A stretch of 64,000 nucleotides of DNA from Coprococcus_C hominis (GTDB taxonomy: Bacteria > Bacillota > Clostridia > Lachnospirales > Lachnospiraceae), in NCBI RefSeq assembly GCF_020687505.1, contig NZ_JAJEQT010000008.1, one strand, 5' to 3'. The translations under genes were made by a program, and so were the position numbers. Below are positions 34,637 through 43,201 of this stretch, piece by piece (within the stretch, counting starts at the first letter, position 1; every line of letters starts with the position of its first letter). The notes under the pieces were generated by a model, which ran no database searches, was not told where the DNA came from, and worked only from the letters and a program-made list of their open reading frames with translations.

Positions 34637-37600
34637 CTATATAAAATCGAAGCTCACCTGTTCATATTCAAGATCCTGATAAACAAGTTCCTCCTGCTCG
34701 ACTTTGCTTGTATAATCGACAACTACGGTCAGCTGCTTTCCGCCTGCCATCTGTTGTCCTAAAATATAATTGACATCGAATCGTCCGGTGATTGCTGGTG
34801 TTGCCCCACGTGCCGGCACGATCAGCTGTACATGATTTGCCGCAAGCAATGCGAAGATCGGCTCCCAAATATACACATCCTTCGCCGCACCAAACGGGTT
34901 ATCAATAAAGATCGTCTTTGTTCCTGTATCCTCATTTCCAATCCGGTACATACCGGAAATGTAATTGATGATGGAAATCAGGAATTGGATATAAATACCC
35001 TGCGACTGTCCGGTACTTCCAACGGCCTCCTCGTATTTCAGATAACGGCTCTGTTCTTTGATTCTTTCCCGCTTATACAGACTCAGCTTGATCGCATTCA
35101 TATCGGTTACAATCACACTGAACAATTTCTTTAAAGTCAAACTGTTCCGAATAAATTTCATCCGGTCGCGATCCTGCTCATAATCATCTGCCTGTGCCAC
35201 GATGCGGTCTACATAATCCGACATCCGCTGTTTCAAAAACTCATCCTTCACATATGGCACCTGTAAGCCTACCATCTGGATCACTTCATCCTCCATGATA
35301 ATCCGGGAAAGCTTCGGTAATTTATCCAGCTCCGTCCGCACATCCAAACACCGTTGCAGGCACTGCTCCTCGAAGTTTGCTTTGAGCCCCTCCATATCGG
35401 TCAGACTCTTCTCCACACGGTCACGTTCCAGACGCACATATCCAACCATAGACTCCAGATTGTCCACCAATGCCTTTGCCTCTGCATAATTCTCTGGAAT
35501 CCGCACATCGTCCCGGATCGTTCCCGCAAGCTCATACGCATGCATCTCATCAAACGCCTGTGCCGTATTGCCCTTAAATTTGAGCAGCTCATTTTTCGCA
35601 CGGTCAAGCTGTTTGCATGTCCGGTCGAAATTCATAAGCTGGGATTCAAACATCTCCCGTAATGTCTCTTTATCCTCTAACATCGGTGTCGCATCTTCCA
35701 GACTGATCTCATGTGTCGTTACGATCCGCTTGACATCCTTATACAGATCTGTCATATACCGCTGCCGTTTCTCATAGGTACGATACTCTTCGTCGCACGC
35801 CTTTGCTTCCGCCTCCAGCCGTGCCAGCAATGTCTGCCCGCTTTCAAGACTGGCAATGATCTCTGACTCACTTGCATCCACTTCCTCGTAAGAACCATAT
35901 CCATTCTGGATATTCTCGATTGCATATTGAATGCTTCCATCTAACTTATCTGCTTTGGAGCGGATCTCGGAAAGCTGCCGTTCCTCTTTCTTTAACTGTT
36001 CCTTCGTCTGTGCAATATTCTCCCGGCATACGGTAAGCACCGCATCATCCGAGAAATACAGCAGATTCCGGCTTTCCAGATCTGCCAGTTCTTTAAAATC
36101 AACACCTCTGCGCTCGATTGATTTTCTGGATTTTTCCATCGAAGCAAGCAATGTGGCGATCACGAGCTGCTTATCTTCCATCGCACGCATATCGCCGCGG
36201 TTCTCATCAACCATTGTCCGGAATCTCGCCCGTAAATCCTCATCCGAAATCGTTAATACTTCGTATTCCTGATCGACATTATAATAAGACTCATAATTAT
36301 CTTTCCATTCACGTACAAGCGTATCCAGCTGTTCCTGCATGAAACGTATTTTCGCTTCTGTTTGCTCTGTATCAAGCCGGCTGTCTCCGCCCTGTGCCAC
36401 GAACGATGCTTTCTGTTCTTCCAGACGCTCCAGTGCCTTTTCTGCCTCTGCCTGCCGCTGTTCCTGTGTAGCAATCACAGAGGTTAACTGCTCCACGGTA
36501 TATAACCGGTTCACATCCTGTATGCATGCTTCGTATTCCTGCTTACAATTTTCCTGTTTTTCTTTCGATGCCGCAATCTTCTTGCGGATTATTTCGAGCT
36601 CATCCATGCATGCGGTAAGCTGCGTCTCTAATTCCGTCGCCGTCTTTCTTGCATCTGCCAGACGTTTTCCTGCCTCCAACAGATCCCGGTCAGACAGACG
36701 GATTAAAAATGCCTGATCCTCCCGGTATGCAGAAAGCATCTCCTCCTGCATGGCAAGCTGATCGCCAATCTCTTTTTCCCGCTGCCGCTCCTTTGCGACC
36801 AGTGTGCTGATCGTCTCGGCATCCAGCAGATACTCCGGTGTTGCCGACACCGCAAACACATTGTCTCCGAGATGCATCGCCATCTCTTCCATCCGGTCAC
36901 GGTCGTAAATATAGACTGGAACTTCGCCTGTATCAATTGTGCGGATATTCGGATCTTCTGCCAGGGTATCGTAGTCCTCTGCCACAATCCCATAAACAAG
37001 CTGTGGATTTGCTGAAAGTACCGCCGCCTGCTTGTCCGCCGGCAGAGCCGATACATAATCCATTCCGTACATAGCTGCACTTCCATGCCGTGTCTCAATA
37101 TAATCCAATACCTTCTTGGCAGCCTCGGATACTCCGATCAATCTGCCCTCCGCCAGTCGCTCCGCATTCTTGGCGCATTCCACACCCTGCTTTTTCAGTG
37201 CCTCTATCTTGAGCACCGCATCACGGATACGATCTGCCAGCACATCCGACAGTGCTTCCATCTCGGATGCCCCGTAAATTGTCTGTATCTTATGCAGTTT
37301 TTCTGCTGCTTCCTCAAATGCCTGTTCCTTCGTCAGAAGCTCCGCAAGCTGCTTCTCATTTTCTGCCTGCTGCAAGCGAAGCTGCATCAGCCGTTCCTTC
37401 TGCGCTTCTTCCTGTTTCCTGCAATCTGCGACAAGCGCTTCCTCCTGTGTCTGCTGTTCCTGCAAAGATGCCAGTAACTCTTTGGACTCTGCAAGCTGCT
37501 CATCCACTTTCGTAAACCGGATCTCATTCATCTCCATACGGATTGCGGAAAGCTGTTCGGATAACTGCCGGATCTGCGTCTCAGCCTCCTGCTTGCTATG

Positions 37601-39037
37601 CTCATACACTGCCTGCTGCACCTGCATCTCAGCAAGCATCTTCTCATTATATTTCTGCTTTGCGACCTCACGCTTTAATTCTTCCGTATCGGCTACAATC
37701 TGGTTGCGCAGGTTCGTCATCTGCACATCCATGCGCATCTTTATATTATAGGCATAGGTATATAACTGTGTCTCATCAAAGGCTGACGCATTCATCTGCG
37801 CCTTTACCCACGCCTCCAGTTCATCCTTTTTCCTGCGGTCATCCACATATTCGAGATACTCGTTAATACTCTCTTTTTTTGCGAACTCCGCCTGCTCAGT
37901 CTCCAGACGGCTCTGTTCCATTTCAAGCTGTTTTTCCGCCTGTTTAATCTGTCCGTAAAGCTGTTCGAGATATCGTTTATCCCGTGCAACCTTCAGGCAT
38001 TCCATCCGTTTTCTCTGGTCGTCCTTTGCCGCACGCTTCCCATTGCGCGTCTGCTCCAGCTTTTCCAGCGTCTCGGCATCATTTTTTACAAACTCTTCTC
38101 CAGTCACGCAGATATCCGCCAGAAGCTTCTCCATATTCGTCTGCTCCTGATACAGACTCATAAATGACGCGACTTTATCCCGCAGCACCTCGATCAGCTC
38201 CGCCTGATGGTCATAGCTTGTAATATCCTTTTTCTTCTTAGCAAGGATCGTAAGCTGCTCCTTGATATCCATGAGCATCTTCGCCATTGTGTCAGAATCC
38301 TCGCCGTCACGCATCGTCTTTACTGCATACGCTTTCTCGATGATGCCCTCGATCAGCAGATCCTCCACGACCTTTCGCGTCGTCTTATAATTCGTCTCGA
38401 AGTAGGTACGCACATGCCCCTCGGTCTTATTGATTCCTCGGATGATCTCCCACTGGCTCTCATGCAGACCATATCCGCTGATAAACCGCTGGTATTCACC
38501 CTTCCGGTCAAAGATGCAGACCTTCAGTGACATATCACGATGTTCTAACTCTTTCAGATAATTCCGCAATCCCTGAAACGTGATGCGCTCTTTGTCCTTC
38601 GACAACGGCAGATTGATAATATCATTTTTATTGTACTCCCGGTAGAAAATACAGTAATTGAAATACTCAATCGCTGCCACATCCTTCTTCGCCGTCTCGC
38701 CCTCGACATCCTTCGCTTTGCGCGCGCAGAATCCCGTCGTCATATAGCGATAGCCTTCCTTGCGATCCTGCTCGTCCAACTTCCATTCGACGAGAGAATG
38801 GATGGTTGTATTTCCATTTCCGGTACGAAACAGCTTTTCAATCGGCTGTTTCTCATCGAGTGTACAGTTTGGAATCATGTTCTGCATCAAAAGCAGCATC
38901 AGCACACTCTTTCCACCACCATTTGCCAGATCGTACAAAGTGTTCTTTCCATACATCCGCATGGTAAAATCATCGTAGTACTGCGTTCCAAAATTATATT
39001 TTACATTGTTGACACGAATACGGTTGATACTAGGCAT
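34637..39037 (-). CDS. JetC/MukB-like SMC ATPase
   Basis: About 1466 residues. The N-terminal head has Walker A in DLANGGGKSVLML. Long coiled coils (~320-620 and ~820-1200, very rich in Glu, Gln, Lys) flank a central hinge-like globular part (about 640-800). The C-terminal head has GSTGQSQGIYIQFL (signature-like) and Walker B TIFIDNPFGAA. The start at 39037 is favoured: the ATG follows GGAGGAG and overlaps the stop of the preceding gene by 8 bases. With its two upstream partners it matches the three-subunit MukBEF/Wadjet JetABC plan. No JetD nuclease follows. Confidence 0.82.
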   Translation of the reverse strand: MPSINRIRVNNVKYNFGTQYYDDFTMRMYGKNTLYDLANGGGKSVLMLLLMQNMIPNCTLDEKQPIEKLFRTGNGNTTIHSLVEWKLDEQDRKEGYRYMTTGFCARKAKDVEGETAKKDVAAIEYFNYCIFYREYNKNDIINLPLSKDKERITFQGLRNYLKELEHRDMSLKVCIFDRKGEYQRFISGYGLHESQWEIIRGINKTEGHVRTYFETNYKTTRKVVEDLLIEGIIEKAYAVKTMRDGEDSDTMAKMLMDIKEQLTILAKKKKDITSYDHQAELIEVLRDKVASFMSLYQEQTNMEKLLADICVTGEEFVKNDAETLEKLEQTRNGKRAAKDDQRKRMECLKVARDKRYLEQLYGQIKQAEKQLEMEQSRLETEQAEFAKKESINEYLEYVDDRRKKDELEAWVKAQMNASAFDETQLYTYAYNIKMRMDVQMTNLRNQIVADTEELKREVAKQKYNEKMLAEMQVQQAVYEHSKQEAETQIRQLSEQLSAIRMEMNEIRFTKVDEQLAESKELLASLQEQQTQEEALVADCRKQEEAQKERLMQLRLQQAENEKQLAELLTKEQAFEEAAEKLHKIQTIYGASEMEALSDVLADRIRDAVLKIEALKKQGVECAKNAERLAEGRLIGVSEAAKKVLDYIETRHGSAAMYGMDYVSALPADKQAAVLSANPQLVYGIVAEDYDTLAEDPNIRTIDTGEVPVYIYDRDRMEEMAMHLGDNVFAVSATPEYLLDAETISTLVAKERQREKEIGDQLAMQEEMLSAYREDQAFLIRLSDRDLLEAGKRLADARKTATELETQLTACMDELEIIRKKIAASKEKQENCKQEYEACIQDVNRLYTVEQLTSVIATQEQRQAEAEKALERLEEQKASFVAQGGDSRLDTEQTEAKIRFMQEQLDTLVREWKDNYESYYNVDQEYEVLTISDEDLRARFRTMVDENRGDMRAMEDKQLVIATLLASMEKSRKSIERRGVDFKELADLESRNLLYFSDDAVLTVCRENIAQTKEQLKKEERQLSEIRSKADKLDGSIQYAIENIQNGYGSYEEVDASESEIIASLESGQTLLARLEAEAKACDEEYRTYEKRQRYMTDLYKDVKRIVTTHEISLEDATPMLEDKETLREMFESQLMNFDRTCKQLDRAKNELLKFKGNTAQAFDEMHAYELAGTIRDDVRIPENYAEAKALVDNLESMVGYVRLERDRVEKSLTDMEGLKANFEEQCLQRCLDVRTELDKLPKLSRIIMEDEVIQMVGLQVPYVKDEFLKQRMSDYVDRIVAQADDYEQDRDRMKFIRNSLTLKKLFSVIVTDMNAIKLSLYKRERIKEQSRYLKYEEAVGSTGQSQGIYIQFLISIINYISGMYRIGNEDTGTKTIFIDNPFGAAKDVYIWEPIFALLAANHVQLIVPARGATPAITGRFDVNYILGQQMAGGKQLTVVVDYTSKVEQEELVYQDLEYEQVSFDFI

Positions 39038-39743
39038 TTGTCTCTCCTCCCAGTACTTTGTAGATTTTTCCTTTGTACTCCTCGAAATAGTTCTCCACGA
39101 TCGCATGAAAACGGTCAGTTGGATAATAGCGGTCTTCCACCGCGATAAATAATTTCTGTTCCTGTAAGAAATTAAACGTCAGTTTCACATATCCGGTACG
39201 GGACGCACGGCTGGCACGGTTCTTGTCCTTCTCATCTGAAGTCACAAGTGGAAGCTCATCCCACAAAAGCGCCAGTGACTTGAAACTGTCCGCTTCCACA
39301 TCACTCATGGAATACACAGACAGATCCTTTGTAATTGACGCAAGATACGTTGTTACCTGCTCTAAAATATCTTCGAGCCGCACATATTCCTTCACCTGAT
39401 ACGATGCGGAATCCTGATAGAACAGTAACAGGAAATTGTACATGATAAAATATACCATATACAGCTCCCGGTTTAACCGTAGCCCAAGCAGACGCTTCAT
39501 ATCATCGTTTGTATATCCAAACACGCGGTTTCCCTCACCGGCAGTCAGATAGACCGCATCCTGATATTCATATAAATTCAAATTCAGTTTTTTCATCATC
39601 TTGGTTACAATGTCGTACACAGCAGCATTTGCATAAAATTCTTCATACAGATCCCGTGTGTCCGGATTGCTTCTGGAGATTTCCTGCCCGGTAATCAACG
39701 CGGCATATACATCCAATGCTTTTTCCAGATTTCGCTGTTCCAT
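39030..39743 (-). CDS. DUF6063/JetB-like (MukE-like) subunit
   Basis: 237 residues, mostly helical with winged-helix character (LTFNFLQEQKLFIAVEDRYYPTDRFHAIVENYF). Size and position between a JetA-like and an SMC gene match the MukE/JetB kite-type subunit; the family is known as DUF6063. The start overlaps the JetA-like stop (TAATG), and the end overlaps the SMC gene, so all three are coupled. Confidence 0.75.
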   Translation of the reverse strand: MEQRNLEKALDVYAALITGQEISRSNPDTRDLYEEFYANAAVYDIVTKMMKKLNLNLYEYQDAVYLTAGEGNRVFGYTNDDMKRLLGLRLNRELYMVYFIMYNFLLLFYQDSASYQVKEYVRLEDILEQVTTYLASITKDLSVYSMSDVEADSFKSLALLWDELPLVTSDEKDKNRASRASRTGYVKLTFNFLQEQKLFIAVEDRYYPTDRFHAIVENYFEEYKGKIYKVLGGETNA

Positions 39744-41317
39744 TACTCGGCTGCCTCCCTTTCAAAATTCATATCCGTTACCACAAACGGCTCGACGGCT
39801 TCTATATCCTGCATCTGTGGTTTGATCTCTACCTCATCCGTTCCAAATGTGATTGTGAATCGAATATCTCGAATGCGTTCCTTTTCTTCCTCTGTCAGAT
39901 GTTCGACGACCATCTCTTCTAACATCGTTTCCTGCTTCTCGAGCATTTCATCAACCCGATACGACCGCTTCCCGGATAAATGTACCAGGAACGCATAGTA
40001 ATCGCGGTTTGTATAGATTTCCTCGCCAAATTTTATTTCAAGGATTCCATTGTATTCCTTCAAGGTAACACGATTCCACTTCTTCAACTGATCGCAGAGC
40101 TCGTAGAACAGGTGGGCGAAGTTTCGTCCGATCTTCTCCTCCAGAATCTCGTCCTCATACTTGAAATCTGGTGTCAGTTCCCGCTTTTCAATCTTCTCTG
40201 TCTCCTGCTTCTCATCACTTCGAAGCGTCAGGATATTGTCGATGTTCCGCATCGTGAAATACTTATCCATCCGCGGCGCAAACAGCGGTTCCAGCACATG
40301 TGCCAGCAGATCCGGCTGATCCAGCTTCATGATCGTATTTAACGCCTGCTTAAAATCAAAGACTGGTCTTAATTTCCGTAATTTCGCCCGGTTGATGATC
40401 TGATCGGACAACTGTGACAGCTCGGTTGTCTCACCGATCAGGCGGCTATGATTGTAGATTGTTTTCTTTAACTCTGTCTCCAACTGGCTGATCTCCGAGA
40501 GTGCCTTCGAATGCAGGGTCGGTGAACCTCCATCGGTATCGCGTTCAAACTCTGCCTTTTCAATCGCCTTATCGACCAGCGCCTTGTTCTTCACAAATAA
40601 TTTCTGCTCTTCGGTAAACCACTTTGCCGTCGTGTCCATGAAATGTTCATACGCCTTTGCACCCTCGAACACATCCACTCCAAGCAGCTTTACGACCTGC
40701 TCCTTCTGCTCAATCAGCGAGATCACCTGACTGTTGATCCGACGAACCACATCGATACCGCCCTTGAAGTTGTTCGCATTGATCATCTTCTCAAGCAACA
40801 ACTGGGATACATTGATCTTGCTCTCGTCTTTGATTTCCTTCGTATCCAGATAGAACTCAATGCCCTCTGGCGTAATCGTATAATAAACCGTCCCCTGCGC
40901 GATATGACTGTCAATCAGCTTCACGCGTGCGACCTTGTTTTCCCGCACTTCCGGATCATAGAAATGAAACTCAAACGCCCGCCCGTCATTTTTAATCTTA
41001 TCAAAAATATAGGAGATCAGTTCGCGCAGCTCTACCAGTTCCTCTTCCAGCTTGAAATCCCGCGTCAGAAGTTCCCGCAGGAAATCCTCATATTCTTCAT
41101 ACGTGACGTCCTTTTCGTGGAAATTGTTTTCATTGATGAAAAACCGCAAGGACGCCATCGTGATATATCCCATATCTAAAAACGCATACTTACCTTCCTT
41201 GTACTGTGTAAAAGTCGTCTCATTCAACACGAAAAACGGATAGTACTTTTTCAGATTCTGCATCCGCGCACTATGTTCTGCAATTATATCGTTGATCATT
41301 ACGTGTTTTAAAGCCAT
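39743..41317 (-). CDS. JetA-like (DUF5716, MukF-like kleisin) subunit
   Basis: About 524 residues. Helical protein with N-terminal winged-helix segment (YPFFVLNETTFTQYKEGKYAFLDMGYI), a middle helical region and a C-terminal winged-helix part before an acidic tail. It fits the Wadjet JetA/DUF5716 family, the kleisin that bridges the SMC heads. The ATG at 41317 has AGGAG 8 bases upstream. It is the first gene of the operon, after a TATAAT promoter. Confidence 0.78.
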   Translation of the reverse strand: MALKHVMINDIIAEHSARMQNLKKYYPFFVLNETTFTQYKEGKYAFLDMGYITMASLRFFINENNFHEKDVTYEEYEDFLRELLTRDFKLEEELVELRELISYIFDKIKNDGRAFEFHFYDPEVRENKVARVKLIDSHIAQGTVYYTITPEGIEFYLDTKEIKDESKINVSQLLLEKMINANNFKGGIDVVRRINSQVISLIEQKEQVVKLLGVDVFEGAKAYEHFMDTTAKWFTEEQKLFVKNKALVDKAIEKAEFERDTDGGSPTLHSKALSEISQLETELKKTIYNHSRLIGETTELSQLSDQIINRAKLRKLRPVFDFKQALNTIMKLDQPDLLAHVLEPLFAPRMDKYFTMRNIDNILTLRSDEKQETEKIEKRELTPDFKYEDEILEEKIGRNFAHLFYELCDQLKKWNRVTLKEYNGILEIKFGEEIYTNRDYYAFLVHLSGKRSYRVDEMLEKQETMLEEMVVEHLTEEEKERIRDIRFTITFGTDEVEIKPQMQDIEAVEPFVVTDMNFEREAAE

Positions 41318-41379
41318 GCGTTTTCTCCTGGTTCGGCAGTAGTTTACATAAATGGGCATACTGCCGCATAATTATAATA

Positions 41380-41408
41380 ATTATAATACATGCAGACACA
41401 GGAAACAA
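41380..41408 (-). promoter_or_regulatory. Promoter of the JetABC-like operon
   Basis: TTGTTT (41403-41408) and TATAAT (41380-41385) with 17 bases between on the minus strand, about 60 bases before the JetA-like start. A second TATAAT nine bases further downstream could also serve. Confidence 0.6.
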
Positions 41409-41432
41409 GAGAAATACAGAAGAAAAACGTTG

Positions 41433-41465
41433 AAAAAAGTCGCCCTACATGATGTAGAGCGACTC
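41433..41465 (-). terminator. Terminator after the aldolase gene
   Basis: Stem AGTCGC-CTACAT pairing with ATGTAG-GCGACT with one G-T pair or mismatch, followed by six T on the minus strand. It lies about 30 bases after the class II aldolase gene. Confidence 0.88.
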
Positions 41466-41495
41466 GCATCTAGTCTTTTTTAAAGAAGTTACTTA

Positions 41496-42359
41496 TTAAG
41501 CCTTACCAACAGATCCGAAAAGTTCCATCTTCTCTTTTACTGTTGCCTTGATAGCTTCTGCACCAGGTGCAAGGAGCTTACGTGGATCAAATCCCTTACC
41601 CTCGAGATCCTTACCAGCTTCAATGTACTTTCTTGTAGCTTCCTGGAATGAAAGCTGACACTCTGTATTTACGTTGATCTTAGATACACCAAGTGTAATT
41701 GCCTTCTTGATCATATCAGCAGGAATACCTGTACCACCGTGAAGTACGAGAGGCATAATGCCTGTCTTCTGCTGGATAGCATCCAATGTCTCGAAAGAAA
41801 GTCCCTTCCAGTTTGCCGGATACTTACCATGGATATTACCGATACCTGCAGCAAGCATGTCTACGCCAAGATCAGCGATTGTCTTACATTCTTCAGGATC
41901 TGCACACTCACCCATACCTACAACGCCGTCTTCTTCTCCACCGATAGAACCAACTTCACACTCGATAGAAAGACCAAGCTGATGAGCTACGTTTACGAGC
42001 TCTGTAGACTTAGCAAGGTTCTCTTCGAATGGATAGTGAGAACCATCAAACATGATAGATGTGAAACCAGCCTTGATACACTTATAACATCCTTCGTATG
42101 TTCCATGATCCAAATGAAGTGCTACTGGAACTGTGATTCCAAGTTCCTCGTCCATAGCCTTAACCATAGCTGCAACTGTCTTGAATCCTGTCATATACTT
42201 TCCGGCACCCTCAGATACACCAAGGATAACTGGGGAGTTTAATTCCTGTGCTGTTAAAAGAATTGACTTTGTCCACTCAAGGTTATTGATGTTGAACTGA
42301 CCAACTGCATAATGACCAGCTTTAGCCTTTTTCAACATTTCTGTAGCTGAAACTAACAT
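41496..42359 (-). CDS. fba: Class II fructose-bisphosphate aldolase
   Basis: About 287 residues, zinc-dependent aldolase. ALHLDHGTYEGCYKCIKAGF has the catalytic Asp and first zinc His; AAGIGNIHGKYP and PLVLHGGTGIP carry the other zinc His residues; GVSKINVNTECQ is the phosphate-binding segment. Glycolysis/gluconeogenesis. The ATG at 42359 has GGAGG 8 bases upstream. Single gene with its own terminator; codon choice differs from neighbours as expected for a highly expressed gene. Confidence 0.92.
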   Translation of the reverse strand: MLVSATEMLKKAKAGHYAVGQFNINNLEWTKSILLTAQELNSPVILGVSEGAGKYMTGFKTVAAMVKAMDEELGITVPVALHLDHGTYEGCYKCIKAGFTSIMFDGSHYPFEENLAKSTELVNVAHQLGLSIECEVGSIGGEEDGVVGMGECADPEECKTIADLGVDMLAAGIGNIHGKYPANWKGLSFETLDAIQQKTGIMPLVLHGGTGIPADMIKKAITLGVSKINVNTECQLSFQEATRKYIEAGKDLEGKGFDPRKLLAPGAEAIKATVKEKMELFGSVGKA

Positions 42360-42434
42360 TTGTAATTCCTCCATTTTTCTTTAATTTTATCCTAGATAAG
42401 CATATTATACTATACTATCCGAAAAAATAAAAGA

Positions 42435-42935
42435 CTATTGCTTACAATAATCTAAAAATTTCTCTTTGATTTCTTCCCGGTCTTTTCCCATAACCAGAGA
42501 AAGCTCACTGTATAAGCCCTCCTCGGCGAGCTTCATATACCGTTCATCAGTTACCGTCACTTTCTTGCCATGTGACTCACGCTCTTCTTTCCGGATCAGA
42601 AGTGCCTTGATTACCTTGACACACTGGCGCAGATCACAGCTTTTCATTGCCTTTTTGTAACTGTCATCCCGCATCCGCTCACTCTCTACCTGCAATGGTT
42701 CGATTTCCTTGACCTCTTCCATCAAAGCTGCCGCCTCATCGGCTGTGATCACACTCCGAAGCACAACCCGGCTATTGTCTGTCGGGCAAAACAACCGACT
42801 GTCCCTTGTCTTTTCCGGCACTAACACATAATACAATTTGTCTTCATCAATTCCCGCTATATCCGGATGTGTGATCTCCTCCACCCGGCATATACCATTG
42901 CTTCCATATACGATATAATCGCCTACATGAAACAC
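42435..42935 (-). CDS. CarD/CdnL family transcription regulator
   Basis: 166 residues. The N-terminal CarD Tudor-like RNA polymerase-interaction domain (MFHVGDYIVYGSNGICRVEEI; YYVLVPEKT) and helical C-terminal domain are complete. CarD/CdnL proteins bind RNAP beta and stabilise open complexes. Separated from the downstream aldolase gene by about 75 bases that hold a TATAAT-like box. Confidence 0.9.
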   Translation of the reverse strand: MFHVGDYIVYGSNGICRVEEITHPDIAGIDEDKLYYVLVPEKTRDSRLFCPTDNSRVVLRSVITADEAAALMEEVKEIEPLQVESERMRDDSYKKAMKSCDLRQCVKVIKALLIRKEERESHGKKVTVTDERYMKLAEEGLYSELSLVMGKDREEIKEKFLDYCKQ

Positions 42936-43124
42936 TCTCTCGCCTCCATCTTTCTATTAAACCCTCTTATATTCTACCTATTTATAATATCACTTTTTCA
43001 GGCAAATCGTAAGTCGGTTTTTCTGAATCTCCAGATTTTCAGCACTTTTGCAAAGATAGTTTCCTATTTTTTTGTGTTTTTTCACAATAGTATGCTACAA
43101 ATTTTACAATTTTTGAAAATTATG

Positions 43125-43152
43125 TTGAATTTTCGGTTAAAATGTCGATAAT
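43125..43152 (+). promoter_or_regulatory. Promoter of the GGDEF gene
   Basis: TTGAAT (43125-43130) and GATAAT (43147-43152) with a 16-base spacer on the plus strand, about 50 bases before the TTG start. The preceding AT-rich region (42936-43124) shows no gene. Confidence 0.6.
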
Positions 43153-43201
43153 GAAATTATAAGGGTCGTGGTTTGTTTTATGGAACAAGGGGGAATTTTC
43201 T

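Noticed and set aside
34637..41317. Complete Wadjet defence system
   Set aside because: JetD is not present on either side; only the three SMC-complex genes can be claimed.
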